From JAJUFS01 sp964599565 (GTDB lineage Bacteria > Pseudomonadota > Gammaproteobacteria > Natronospirales > JAJUFS01): DNA of 40,871 nucleotides. Below, one piece after another: positions 1-9,474 of the stretch. Each line of letters begins with the position of its first letter. Position 1 is the first letter of the stretch. The translations under genes and the position numbers were made by a program. The stretch is from positions 1 through 40,871 of the forward strand of contig CAZRFE010000014.1 of NCBI GenBank assembly GCA_964599565.1, given 5' to 3'. Below the pieces are notes generated by a model, which did no database searches, had not been told where the DNA came from, and worked only from the letters and a program-made list of their open reading frames with translations.

Positions 1-1087
1 GCACGGCGAGCGCCTGGCGTGCGTTGTTCGCCGCCATCTCCAGCCAGCGCGCACGATCGCCGCGCACGCTGTGCCGGATGCGAACCTTGCGCTGCTGCTG
101 TTCGCCGAGCGCCTGTTCGAGCATGTCGACCTCAGGCACCGCATGCGTGAGCAGGATTTCGCGCGGCACTTCGCGCCCGAGGTAATACTGCGGCAGGAAC
201 GCTGCGAGCACGTCCGCGGGTGCGGCGCCGGATGCATGCTGCGGAAACCACGTGCTCGATCCAAGCGAATGTCCGCCGCGTATCGTCAGCAGCGCGACGC
301 AGTGCATGCCGCTTGCTTCCTCCACGGCGAGAATGTCCGCATCCCCGCCCTCGCCGCTCACGTACTGGCGTTCCTGCGCCTTGCGCAGCGACGCGATCTG
401 GTCGCGGTACTGCGCCGCGCGTTCGAATTCGAGTTTCGCGGACGCCGCTTCCATGCGCGCGACGAAATCGTCGATCACCTCGCTGTTGCGTCCTTCGAGG
501 AATTTCACGGCATTGTCGATGTCGCGCCGGTAATCCTCCGGCGAGATGTAGTTCACGCACGGCGCGGAGCAGCGCTTGATCTGGTACTGGAGACAGGGCC
601 GGCTGCGGTTTGCGAAGAAGGAATCGCGGCAGCCGCGGATCATGAACAGCTTCTGCAGGATGTGCAGGCTCTCGCGCACCGCGTGCGCGCCGGGAAACGG
701 ACCGAACAGTCTTCCCTTCTTCACGCGCGGCCCGCGGTAGAAGCTCATGCGCGGATATTCATGCTCGGAAAGGTAGATGAACGGATAACTCTTGTCGTCG
801 CGCAGAAGGATGTTGTAGCGCGGGCGATGTTCCTTGATGAGATTGTTCTCGAGGATCAGCGCTTCTGTCTCGGTGTTCGTCACCGTCACTTCCGCACGCG
901 CGATCAGCGCGACCATCGCCATGGTCTTCGCGTCCTTCGCCGTCTTCTGGAAGTAGCTCGAGACGCGCCGCTTGAGATTGCGCGCCTTGCCGACATAAAG
1001 AAGCGCGCCGCCTGCGTCATACATGCGGTAGACGCCGGGCTTCTGCGTGAGGTTCTGAAGGAATGCGTTGAGATCGAAATCGGACAT
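1..1087 (-). CDS. uvrC: UvrABC excinuclease subunit C, N-terminal part
   Basis: UvrC makes the dual incisions around UvrB-marked DNA lesions in nucleotide excision repair, in the cytoplasm. The gene runs off the left edge, so only the first ~362 residues are present. Starting at the ATG ending at 1087 (MSDFDLNAF), the reading shows the GIY-YIG nuclease: GVYRMYD near residue 18, YVGKARNLKRR near 30, and NLIKEHRPRYNI near 80. A cysteine cluster (C near 148, CLQYQIKRCSAPC near 163) follows, then the UVR motif region (FLEGRNSEVIDDF near 195) that contacts UvrB. The C-terminal EndoV-like nuclease and helix-hairpin-helix domains lie outside the window. It is the last visible gene of a leftward icd-uvrY-udg-uvrC string, 32 bp after the glycosylase stop. 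Pairing of uvrY with uvrC is classic in gammaproteobacteria; the glycosylase between them is not. Confidence 0.96.
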   Translation of the reverse strand, partial: MSDFDLNAFLQNLTQKPGVYRMYDAGGALLYVGKARNLKRRVSSYFQKTAKDAKTMAMVALIARAEVTVTNTETEALILENNLIKEHRPRYNILLRDDKSYPFIYLSEHEYPRMSFYRGPRVKKGRLFGPFPGAHAVRESLHILQKLFMIRGCRDSFFANRSRPCLQYQIKRCSAPCVNYISPEDYRRDIDNAVKFLEGRNSEVIDDFVARMEAASAKLEFERAAQYRDQIASLRKAQERQYVSGEGGDADILAVEEASGMHCVALLTIRGGHSLGSSTWFPQHASGAAPADVLAAFLPQYYLGREVPREILLTHAVPEVDMLEQALGEQQQRKVRIRHSVRGDRARWLEMAANNARQALAV

Positions 1088-1099
1088 GCGTGGATTCCG

Positions 1100-1125
1100 T
1101 TCGCGCCTGCAAGGCGCTCCTACAC
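1100..1125. repeat. REP-like palindrome between udg and uvrC
   Basis: On the minus strand the sequence begins GTAGGAGC and folds as GCGCCT-TGC-AGGCGC. This is the head-plus-hairpin form of bacterial REP elements, which often start GTAGGAGC. The TAG inside the head is the stop codon of the upstream glycosylase gene, so the element abuts the coding end. A similar solitary element, with a GTGGGAGC head, occurs at 35881-35906. Whether they belong to one genome-wide family is inferred from two copies only. Confidence 0.45.
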
Positions 1126-1779
1126 CGCTTTCGCCAGGTTCTTCGCCTTCTTCACGACGTCGTCGAACATCTGCTCCGTCAGGCGCTTCGTCTGCGTGTT
1201 GTAGCGGCTCGCATGGTACGAATCGACCATGGTGAATCCGTCGAGCTCATGAACCGCGCCGTGCCTGAACCGGTAGCCGCTCAGTTTCAATCCGCGGGAA
1301 CGAAGCACGGAATCATGCGCGATCTTGCCGAGCGCGAGTATCACGCCGCGCTTCGGCAGCATCCGGTCGATCTCTGTCGAAAGGTAATGGTTGCAGACGC
1401 GGATTTCCTCCGACGTTGGCTTGTTCTGCGGCGGCAGGCATTTGACGGCGTTGGTGATGCGGCAGTCGATGAGCTTGAGGCCGTCGTGGGCGCTGACGGA
1501 TTCCGGCCGTGACGCAAGGCCGTGCCGATGCAGGGTCGCATATAAAAGAATGCCGGCGAAATCGCCGGTGAATGGCCGTCCCGTGCGGTTTGCACCGTGC
1601 ATGCCCGGCGCAAGCCCGACAATCAGCAATCGCGCGTCGCGGTCGCCGAATGGCGCGACGGGCCGGCAATGGTAGTCGGGACGCTGCTCCTTGACCTCAT
1701 CGAGGAACGAAGCGAGGCGCGGACAGTCACGGCAATCGATGTTGAAAACGCCCGCGGGCAGCTTCGGGTTCACACTCAT
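1120..1779 (-). CDS. Family 5 (UDGb-type) uracil-DNA glycosylase, Fe-S
   Basis: This enzyme removes uracil, and in characterised family 5 enzymes also other deaminated bases, from DNA as the first step of base excision repair. The 219-residue length is normal for the family. The first active-site motif is GLAPGMHGANRTGRPFTGD near residues 55-73. The second, near 189-203, has YHASRYNTQT followed by RLTEQMF, where families 4 and 5 usually have HPS. Four cysteines fit a [4Fe-4S] site: C16 and C19 (CRDC), then a C-x14-C pair in CLPPQNKP...RVC around 114-129. It starts 9 bp after the uvrY stop and precedes uvrC by 32 bp, so co-transcription with nucleotide excision repair is likely. The assignment rests on the long glycine/asparagine-rich first motif; family 4 is the alternative and is less likely. 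Confidence 0.9.
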   Translation of the reverse strand: MSVNPKLPAGVFNIDCRDCPRLASFLDEVKEQRPDYHCRPVAPFGDRDARLLIVGLAPGMHGANRTGRPFTGDFAGILLYATLHRHGLASRPESVSAHDGLKLIDCRITNAVKCLPPQNKPTSEEIRVCNHYLSTEIDRMLPKRGVILALGKIAHDSVLRSRGLKLSGYRFRHGAVHELDGFTMVDSYHASRYNTQTKRLTEQMFDDVVKKAKNLAKAV

Positions 1780-1788
1780 CCGCGCGGC

Positions 1789-2429
1789 TCAGGAACCTTC
1801 GGTGACGTCCGGCACAAGACCATGCCGGAGCGCATAGCGCGTCAGCTCGACGTCGTTCGCCACGTCGAGCTTCTCGAACAACCGGTACCGGTACGTTGCA
1901 ATCGTCTTCGGGCTGACGTGCAGGCGCTCGGCGATCTCCTGGATACCGTACCCGTCGGCGACAAGAAGCAGCACTTCCATCTCGCGATCGGAAAGCGTCG
2001 ACAACGGCGTCGCACCGCCGAACTGCGCAAGCGCCATTTCGCGCGCGACATCCGCGGAAAGGTAACGCCTGCCCGCATGGACCTGCCGGACCGCAACGAG
2101 AATCTCGTCCGCCGCCATGTCCTTGGTGAGATAACCGGAAGCGCCGGCTTCAAGCAGGCGCGCGGGCACGGGATCCTGCCGGTGCACGGAAACGATGAGA
2201 ATGCGCGGTGCAGGCTCCAGCCGCGCAAGACGATGCGTTGCCTCGATGCCGTTCATGCCCGGCATGTTGATGTCGAGCACCACGACATCCGGCGTGCACT
2301 CGCGCGCAAGCCGCAGGCCTTCCTCGCCGTCAGCCGCCTCGCCGACGATCTCGATGTCGGGCTGCGCGTCCAGCACGCCGCGCATGCCGACACGGATCAG
2401 CTTGTGATCGTCGACAAGCAGCACGCGGA

Positions 2430-2433
<4 letters not shown>
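1789..2433 (-). CDS. uvrY: UvrY/GacA-type two-component response regulator (NarL/FixJ class)
   Basis: This is a 214-residue response regulator with an N-terminal receiver and a C-terminal LuxR-type helix-turn-helix. The acidic pair is at D8-D9 (LLVDDH), the phospho-acceptor is in VVVLDINMPGMNG near D54, and the conserved lysine is in YLTKDM near 104. The DNA-binding part reads LSDREMEVLLL...IQEIAERLHVSPKTIATYRYRLFEKL. Sequence and position next to the uvrC operon match UvrY/GacA, which in known gammaproteobacteria is driven by the BarA/GacS kinase and activates CsrB-type small RNAs. No partner kinase is in the window. Its ATG overlaps the icd stop codon by four bases (ATGA), so translation is probably coupled to icd, tying a carbon-flux enzyme to a carbon-storage regulator. 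That functional link is inference. Confidence 0.92.
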
Positions 2434-3776
<1,343 letters not shown>

Positions 3777-3873
3777 CGCCGGCGGCTCTCCTTCACGCGG
3801 GGTTGGCGAAAGCGGCCATGATACCAGCCCGCGGCTCGCTCCGCCCCCGGACACCGCACTCTGCATAAGCAGA

Positions 3874-3894
3874 CGGCCCGGGATTGCCGGGCCG
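3874..3894 (-). terminator. GC-rich hairpin between aceA and icd
   Basis: An 8-bp stem, CGGCCCGG-GATTG-CCGGGCCG, lies 24 bp beyond the aceA stop. It lacks a clear U-tract (TCTGCTTATG follows on the minus strand). It could be a weak terminator or an mRNA-stabilising stem separating aceBA from icd. Confidence 0.45.
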
Positions 3895-3917
3895 CCCGGT
3901 CAGCGAACGGCGCGGTT

Positions 3918-5210
3918 TCAGCCCGCGGCGACGGGCGCGAACTGGGCTTCCTCCGTCGAGCCGGTGAGCGCGGAGAGCTCGGACGCGCCGCCGCCGATCA
4001 CCTGCGTGACCTGGTCGAAGTAGCCCGTGCCGACTTCGCGCTGGTGTTTCGTTGCGGTGTAGCCGCGTCCTTCCGCGCCGAACTCCGCGTCCTGCAGCTC
4101 GACGTACGCCGACATCTGCCGCTCGCGATAGCCCGTCGCAAGATCGAACATCGAGTAGTTGAGCGCGTGGAAACCGGCCAGCGTGATGAACTGGAAGCGG
4201 TAGCCCATCGCGCCCAGTTCGCGCTGGAAGTTCGCGATCGTCCGGTCATCGAGATTGCTGCGCCAGTTGAACGACGGCGAGCAGTTGTATGCGAGCAGCT
4301 TTTCCGGGTAGCGCGCATGGATCGCTTCGGCGAACCTGCGCGCTTCATCGAGATCCGGTTTCGCGGTTTCGCACCACAGGAGATCCGCATACGGCGCATA
4401 TGCAAGGCCGCGCGCGATCGCCTGGTCGATGCCGGGATGCACGCGGAAGAAGCCTTCGCTCGTGCGCTCGCCGGTGAGAAACAGTGCATCGTACGGATCG
4501 ATGTCGGACGTAATCAGGTTCGCGGCGTTCGCGTCCGTGCGCGCGACGATGATCGTCGGCACGTTCATGATGTCCGCTGCAAGGCGCGCCGCGACCAGTT
4601 TCGACACCGCCTCCTTCGTCGGTACCAGCACCTTGCCGCCCATGTGTCCGCACTTCTTCGCGCTCGCGAGCTGGTCCTCGAAGTGCACGCCGGCCGCACC
4701 CGCCTCGATCATGTGCTTCATCAGTTCATGCGCATTCAGCACGCCGCCGAAACCCGCTTCGGCATCCGCAACGATCGGCGCATACACATCGACATTGCCG
4801 CGGCCTTCCTGGCAGTTGATCTGGTCCATGCGCGTGAACGCGTTGTTGATCCTGCGCACAAGCTCGGGAACGGAATCGACGGGATAAAGCGACTGGTCCG
4901 GATACATCGCGCCTGCGGTGTTCGCGTCCGCCGCTACCTGCCAGCCGGAACAGTAGATCGCCTTCAGTCCCGCCTTCACCTGCTGCGTCGCCTGCCCGCC
5001 TGTCAATGCGCCAAGCGCGTTGACGAACGGTTCGGTGTTGAGCAGCCGCCACAGTTTCTCCGCGCCGTGCCGTGCGAGCGAATGTTCGATCGGCAGCGAG
5101 CCGCGCAGCCGCACCACATCTTCCGGCGCATAGGGTCGTGTCACGCCATTCCAGCGCGGGTTGTCCTTCCAGTCGCTCGCAAGCTGTTCCGCCGTCGGCA
5201 GGGTCTTCAT
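3918..5210 (-). CDS. aceA: Isocitrate lyase
   Basis: AceA cleaves isocitrate to succinate and glyoxylate, the first step of the glyoxylate shunt, in the cytoplasm. The active-site signature KKCGHMGGKVLVPT near residue 190 carries the catalytic cysteine. Other family blocks are TRPYAPEDVVRLRGS near the N-terminus, CSGWQVAADANTAG near 90, ENPARRF-type helices and NCSPSFNW near 310. The start at MKTLPTAEQ is chosen because GAGG lies 8 bases upstream and the N-terminus then aligns with E. coli AceA; an in-frame ATG at 5246, overlapping the aceB stop as TGATG, is possible. The product is 430 residues, normal for the bacterial short type. The gene follows aceB by 35 bp and is evidently co-transcribed. 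No aceK kinase-phosphatase gene follows; icd comes next. Confidence 0.97.
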   Translation of the reverse strand: MKTLPTAEQLASDWKDNPRWNGVTRPYAPEDVVRLRGSLPIEHSLARHGAEKLWRLLNTEPFVNALGALTGGQATQQVKAGLKAIYCSGWQVAADANTAGAMYPDQSLYPVDSVPELVRRINNAFTRMDQINCQEGRGNVDVYAPIVADAEAGFGGVLNAHELMKHMIEAGAAGVHFEDQLASAKKCGHMGGKVLVPTKEAVSKLVAARLAADIMNVPTIIVARTDANAANLITSDIDPYDALFLTGERTSEGFFRVHPGIDQAIARGLAYAPYADLLWCETAKPDLDEARRFAEAIHARYPEKLLAYNCSPSFNWRSNLDDRTIANFQRELGAMGYRFQFITLAGFHALNYSMFDLATGYRERQMSAYVELQDAEFGAEGRGYTATKHQREVGTGYFDQVTQVIGGGASELSALTGSTEEAQFAPVAAG

Positions 5211-5245
5211 GTCGTTTACCTCGTTCATCGTCATGGCAGGATTCA

Positions 5246-6862
5246 TCAGAGCTGTTCGTACGCGGGCACGGTGAGAAAATCCGCAAGCGCATCGCTGAAG
5301 ACGAGTTCGCGAAGCAGCATGGCGGCTTGCGCGTAATGATGTTCTTCACCCGTCGCCATGCGCAGCCGCTCGCGCAGCACGTGATCGATGTAACCCTCGA
5401 CGAGCGATGCGGTGATGCGATGACCCATGCGGCAGACGCCTTTCGGCTGATGCACCCACTGCCACAGCTGGGTGCGGGCAATCTCCGCGGTCGCCGCATC
5501 CTCCATGAGATTGTTCAGCGGCACGCAACCGCGTCCGGCAAGCCAGTTCGCCATGTAATCCAGTGCCACGGAAACGTTTCCGCAGACGCCGTCGAGCGTG
5601 ATGTCGCCGTCGGGCTGCGCAACGAGATCCGCGCCGGTGACCTTGACGTCCGTGCGCAGCACGTCGAGCTGGTTCGCACCGCGCAGCTTGCTGTCGAAGA
5701 TTTCCATCGCCACCGGCACGAGCGCCGGGTGCGCGACCCATGTTCCATCGTGACCGTCGCCGGCTTCACGCAGCTTGTCGTTGCGTACGGCGTCAAGCGC
5801 GCGACGGTTCGCGTCGGCGTCGTTCTTCACGGGAATGTGCGCGGCCATGCCGCCCATCGCGAACGCGCCACGGCGGTGGCAGGTGCGGATCAGCAGCTGC
5901 GAGTACGCACGCAGGAACGGCTGCGTCATGCCGACCTGCGCGCGATCCGGCAGCACGCGATCGGGATGTGCGCGGAATGTCTTGATGAAACTGAAGATGT
6001 AATCCCAGCGCCCGCAGTTCAGCCCGGTGATGTAGTCGCGCAGCGCGAACAGGATTTCATCCATCTGGAAGGCAGCCGGCAGCGTTTCGATCAGCACGGT
6101 TGCCTTGATGGAACCGCGCGGACTCCCGAACGTGTCTTCGGTCGCACGGAAGATGTCCGCCCAGAGATCCGCTTCATGCCAGTGTTCGATCTTCGGCAGG
6201 TAGACATACAGCCCCGCACCGCGTGCCACGCGTTCCTTGAGGTTGTGAAACGCGTACAGGCCGAAATCCATCAGCGCGGCGGGAATGCGCTCGCCGTCGA
6301 CATGTGCATGCTTTTCTTCAAGATGAAGCCCGCGCGGCCGAACGAACAGCGTCGCCGGCTGTTCGGCGAGCCGGTATTCCTTCCCGCCCGCGGTCAGCGA
6401 AATATCGCCACGCACGGCATCGCGCACGTGGCGCTGTGCGCCGAACACGTTGTCGAATGTCGGGCTCAGCGAATCCTCGAGATCCGCCATGAACACCTTC
6501 GCACCGGAGTTGAGCGCGTTGATGATCATCTTGCGCTCCGCGGGCCCGGTGATCTCCACGCGCCGGTCAAGCAGGTCGGGCGGAATGCCCGCGATCTGCC
6601 ATTCGCTGTTGCGAACCTCCTCGGTTGCAGGATCAAAGCCCGGCCGCGCACCGGCGTCGAACTGCTGCTGCCGCTCGCGCCGTGCATCAAGAAGCAGTTT
6701 CAGCCGCGGTGTGAAACGCCGGTGCAGCGTGAGCACGAACTCCAGCGCCGCGGGCGTGAGCACGTCGTCGCAGCCTTCACGGCTGATCTCGATCGTGCTT
6801 GCCGGCATGGCCGGCGGAACGACCTGCCGGGTGGAAGCGGTTTCCGATGGAAGCTGCTGCAT
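5246..6862 (-). CDS. aceB: Malate synthase A
   Basis: AceB condenses glyoxylate with acetyl-CoA to malate, completing the glyoxylate shunt. The start is placed at MQQLPSETAS because AGGAG lies 6-7 bases upstream; an in-frame ATG five codons earlier has no such site. The product is 538 residues, the size of the A isoform rather than the ~720-residue G isoform. Family blocks include the catalytic-loop GLNCGRWDYIFSFIKT near residue 273, DLEDSLSP near 122, and MGGMAAHIPVKND near 345. The residue two before the family's usual x-x-GLN is tyrosine (RDYITGLN), where the signature normally has histidine. The gene opens the aceB-aceA operon and diverges from a LysR gene across 107 bp holding a perfect dyad. 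Confidence 0.96.
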   Translation of the reverse strand: MQQLPSETASTRQVVPPAMPASTIEISREGCDDVLTPAALEFVLTLHRRFTPRLKLLLDARRERQQQFDAGARPGFDPATEEVRNSEWQIAGIPPDLLDRRVEITGPAERKMIINALNSGAKVFMADLEDSLSPTFDNVFGAQRHVRDAVRGDISLTAGGKEYRLAEQPATLFVRPRGLHLEEKHAHVDGERIPAALMDFGLYAFHNLKERVARGAGLYVYLPKIEHWHEADLWADIFRATEDTFGSPRGSIKATVLIETLPAAFQMDEILFALRDYITGLNCGRWDYIFSFIKTFRAHPDRVLPDRAQVGMTQPFLRAYSQLLIRTCHRRGAFAMGGMAAHIPVKNDADANRRALDAVRNDKLREAGDGHDGTWVAHPALVPVAMEIFDSKLRGANQLDVLRTDVKVTGADLVAQPDGDITLDGVCGNVSVALDYMANWLAGRGCVPLNNLMEDAATAEIARTQLWQWVHQPKGVCRMGHRITASLVEGYIDHVLRERLRMATGEEHHYAQAAMLLRELVFSDALADFLTVPAYEQL

Positions 6863-6908
6863 GACTGTCTCCTGCAAGCGGTGCGTGGGTTCGAGTAGAA
6901 CGTGCGGC

Positions 6909-6950
6909 TTGCAATTTATCCACGCACTGCTTTCAATTCATTCCATTGAA
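6909..6950 (+). promoter_or_regulatory. lysR promoter with overlapping palindromic operator
   Basis: TTCAAT-N7-ATTGAA at 6932-6950 is a perfect 19-bp dyad in the aceB/lysR divergent region, the shape expected of a LysR-type box. For rightward transcription, TTGCAA at 6909-6914 and TTCAAT at 6932-6937 are separated by 17 bp and make a plausible sigma-70 pair, with the dyad covering the -10. This fits autorepression of lysR. The aceB promoter could not be placed with confidence. Confidence 0.45.
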
Positions 6951-6969
6951 CACGTTAATAGAGGCAGCC

Positions 6970-7890
6970 ATGTCACGCCGTCCCGTCTACTACAGCCAGA
7001 ACCGGCTACAGCAATTGCGGGGTTTCGTGTTCACCTCGGAACTCGGCAGCATCAGCAAGGCCGCCGAGCACATGGAACTCACGCAACCTTCCGTTTCGCT
7101 GCAGATACAGGCGCTCGAGAAGGAACTCGGCGCCGTGCTTTTCGAACGAAAGGGCCGGCGGATCATGCTCACGCCTGCAGGAAAACAACTACTGGAAATC
7201 GCCGCCCCGCTGGTTCGCGGCATCGAGAACCTGAAGGCGGATTTCGAGGCGCACTGCGAAGACCTGGAAAGCGGCGAGCTGAACATTGCCGCGGGCGAAT
7301 CGACATTGCTGTACCTGCTGCCGGATTTCGTTGCGCGTTTCGGCCGGCAGTATCCGCAGGTGCGCCTGCACTTTCACAACGTCACCGGACGCGACGGACT
7401 CGAGATGCTGCGCAACGATGAAGTCGACTTCGCCGTCGGCTCCATGCAGGAAATACCGGATGACATCCGCTACCAGCCGGGCTTCAGTTACCCCAACTAT
7501 CTCGTCACGCCGCTCGATCATCCGCTGTCGTATGTCGAGACGATCACGCTGAAGGAAATCAGCGCGTACGGCCTGATCCTGCCGCCGCGGCATCTCACCA
7601 CCTGGCGCATCATCGAAGGTGCGTTCCAGCGGCAGGGCCTGCCGCTGAACGTGAAGCTCGAAGCGGGCGGCTGGGAAGTCATCAAGAAATACGTCGAACT
7701 CGGGCTCGGCATATCCATTGTTTCGGGTATCTGCCTCAAGCCCTGGGACCGGCTGTTTCGCGTCGCGCTGCGCGACGCCTTTCCGGAGCGCAGTTACGGT
7801 ATCGTCGTGCGGCGGGGAAAATTTCTTTCGCCGCAGGCGAAACGTTTCATTCGCCTGCTGCAGCCCGATGCATTCGAACATGCGCACTGA
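6970..7890 (+). CDS. LysR-family transcriptional regulator, candidate glyoxylate-shunt regulator
   Basis: This 306-residue LysR-type regulator has an N-terminal winged helix-turn-helix (LQQLRGFVFTSELGSISKAAE, then LTQPSVSLQIQALEKELG near residue 45) and a periplasmic-binding-like effector domain from about residue 90. The start is the ATG at 6970 with GAGG five to six bases upstream; an in-frame ATG at 6946 has no ribosome site. Later landmarks are DVDFAVG-type segment DEVDFAVGS near 155 and GLGISIVSGI near 250. LysR regulators commonly control the divergent operon, so aceBA is the likely target and the dyad at 6932-6950 a likely site. The effector is unknown. The N-terminal motif slightly recalls CysB/Cbl proteins, but nothing in the context concerns sulfur. 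Confidence 0.88.
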   Translation: MSRRPVYYSQNRLQQLRGFVFTSELGSISKAAEHMELTQPSVSLQIQALEKELGAVLFERKGRRIMLTPAGKQLLEIAAPLVRGIENLKADFEAHCEDLESGELNIAAGESTLLYLLPDFVARFGRQYPQVRLHFHNVTGRDGLEMLRNDEVDFAVGSMQEIPDDIRYQPGFSYPNYLVTPLDHPLSYVETITLKEISAYGLILPPRHLTTWRIIEGAFQRQGLPLNVKLEAGGWEVIKKYVELGLGISIVSGICLKPWDRLFRVALRDAFPERSYGIVVRRGKFLSPQAKRFIRLLQPDAFEHAH

Positions 7891-7933
7891 TGCCGTTGCG
7901 TTCGCAGCGACATGACAGGACCGAGGAACACGA

Positions 7934-8923
7934 ATGGCCAGACCCAGGATAGGACTTGCACTCGGCAGCGGTGCCGCACGCGGGTGGTCGCACATCGGCG
8001 TGCTCGCGGAACTGCGCGAGATCGGCATCGTGCCGGACATCGTCACCGGTTCATCCGTCGGTGCGGTTGTTGGCGCCGCGTGCGCGGCGGGCAAGCTTGA
8101 AGAGTTCACCGACTGGGTGCTCGCGCTCGACCGCATCGGCGTGATCCGGCTGCTGGATGCGAAACTCAGCGGCGGCGGCTTCGTCCAGGGCAGGACGCTG
8201 CTCGGTGCCATCGAGAAGGTCACCGGCAATCCCGAGATCGATGAACTCGACATTCCCTTCGGCTGCGTTGCGACGGAACTCGGCACGGGCCGCGAGGTGT
8301 GGCTGCGCAAGGGCCGGATGCTGGATGCAGTGCGCGCATCGATGACCATGCCCGGCGTGTTCGCGCCCGTGCATCTCGATGGCCGCTATCTCCTTGATGG
8401 CGGTCTCGTGAATCCCGTGCCCGTTTCTCTGACGCGCGCGATGGGCGCGGACATCGTCATCGCAGTGAATCTCAACGGCGATCTTGTCGGCTACGATCGC
8501 TTCCTGCAGGAAACGGATGCGGCGGAATCCTCCGGCATGCCGGTAACCGCGGTTTCGTCCGAGAATGTCGATGCCGAGGCGCATCCCGATGCCGAGAACG
8601 GCTCGCTGTTCGGCCGATGGACCAGCAGCATCAAGGAACGTTTCGACAAGTACGCCGCGTCACGGCACAGCGAGAAAGCCTACGAGCCGGGACTGTTCGA
8701 CGTCATCATCGGCTCCATCGACATCATGCAGGATCGCATCACGCGTGCGCGCATGGCGGGCGAACCGCCCGACGTGCACATCACGCCGCGGCTTCGCGAC
8801 GTCGGCGTGATGGATTTCGACCGCGCGAAGGACGCGATCGAGGAAGGCCGCGCCGCCGCACAGCGTGTGCGCGAGGATCTCGCGGCATTGAAGCGCGCCA
8901 TCGACAGGCTGTCACGGCGCTGA
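7934..8923 (+). CDS. rssA: Patatin-like phospholipase, RssA/NTE family
   Basis: A patatin-fold serine hydrolase of 329 residues. The oxyanion loop is GSGAARGW near residues 11-18, the nucleophile elbow is GSSVG with Ser41, and the second dyad residue is the aspartate of LLDGGLVNPVP near 155. The patatin core occupies residues 5-200; the charged helical C-terminal tail (EEGRAAAQRVREDLAALKRAI) is typical of bacterial RssA-like proteins. No signal peptide is visible, so the protein is probably cytoplasmic or peripherally membrane-bound. Activity would be lipid acyl-ester hydrolysis; the substrate is unknown. GAGG lies 8 bases before the ATG. It is followed three bases later by rluE, so the two are probably one transcript. 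The E. coli name rssA reflects position near rssB, which is not seen here. Confidence 0.88.
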   Translation: MARPRIGLALGSGAARGWSHIGVLAELREIGIVPDIVTGSSVGAVVGAACAAGKLEEFTDWVLALDRIGVIRLLDAKLSGGGFVQGRTLLGAIEKVTGNPEIDELDIPFGCVATELGTGREVWLRKGRMLDAVRASMTMPGVFAPVHLDGRYLLDGGLVNPVPVSLTRAMGADIVIAVNLNGDLVGYDRFLQETDAAESSGMPVTAVSSENVDAEAHPDAENGSLFGRWTSSIKERFDKYAASRHSEKAYEPGLFDVIIGSIDIMQDRITRARMAGEPPDVHITPRLRDVGVMDFDRAKDAIEEGRAAAQRVREDLAALKRAIDRLSRR

Positions 8924-8926
8924 TCG

Positions 8927-9466
8927 ATGCTCGTTGCGTTCAACAAGCCGTTCAATGTCATCACGCAGTTCTCCGGCGAAGGCTGCACGCTGAAGGATTA
9001 CATCCGCGTACCGGGCGTGTATCCCGCCGGGCGCCTGGACAAGGACAGCGAAGGACTGCTGCTGCTCACCGACGATGGCGCGTTGCAGGCGCGCATTTCG
9101 TCGCCGAAATTCCGGCAGCCGAAAACCTATCTCGTCCAGGTGGAGCGCATACCGGACGACGCATCGCTGGATGCACTGCGCCAGGGCGTGACGCTGAACG
9201 ACGGCATGACGAAACCTGCGAAGGTTCGCCGCATCGAAACACCCGAATGGCTGTGGACGCGCGAGCCGCCCGTCCGTTACCGGAAGCATGTACCCGACTG
9301 CTGGCTTGAAATCGTCATCACCGAAGGCCGCAACCGCCAGGTGCGGCGCATGACGGCGGCGATCGGCCATCCGACGTTGCGGCTCGTCCGCTACGCAATC
9401 GGTGCGTTGTCGCTGGAAGGGCTTGCGCCGGGAGAATGGCGAAACATCGACGCCGCTGTTTTCTGA
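8927..9466 (+). CDS. rluE: 23S rRNA pseudouridine synthase RluE
   Basis: RluE isomerises one uridine (U2457 in E. coli numbering) of 23S rRNA to pseudouridine. The 179-residue protein lacks an S4 domain, as expected for RluE. The catalytic aspartate lies in GRLDKDSEGLLLLTDDG near residue 38. The LRQGVTLNDG block, the EWLWTREPPVR block and the C-terminal EGRNRQVRRMTAAIGHPTLRLVRYAIG match RluE rather than RsuA or RluB. It starts three bases after the rssA stop. The stop is 8 bp from the end of the convergent lipoprotein gene, with no terminator between them. Confidence 0.93.
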   Translation: MLVAFNKPFNVITQFSGEGCTLKDYIRVPGVYPAGRLDKDSEGLLLLTDDGALQARISSPKFRQPKTYLVQVERIPDDASLDALRQGVTLNDGMTKPAKVRRIETPEWLWTREPPVRYRKHVPDCWLEIVITEGRNRQVRRMTAAIGHPTLRLVRYAIGALSLEGLAPGEWRNIDAAVF

Positions 9467-9474
9467 TCCGTTCG

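Noticed and set aside
71..1204. A 377-codon plus-strand frame at the left end
   Set aside because: Antisense of uvrC, whose GIY-YIG and UVR motifs read on the minus strand.
7934..8923. RssA gene as a phage or abortive-infection patatin effector
   Set aside because: It has housekeeping neighbours (rluE, lysR) and the sequence of the common bacterial RssA group, with no cyclase or other defence gene nearby.
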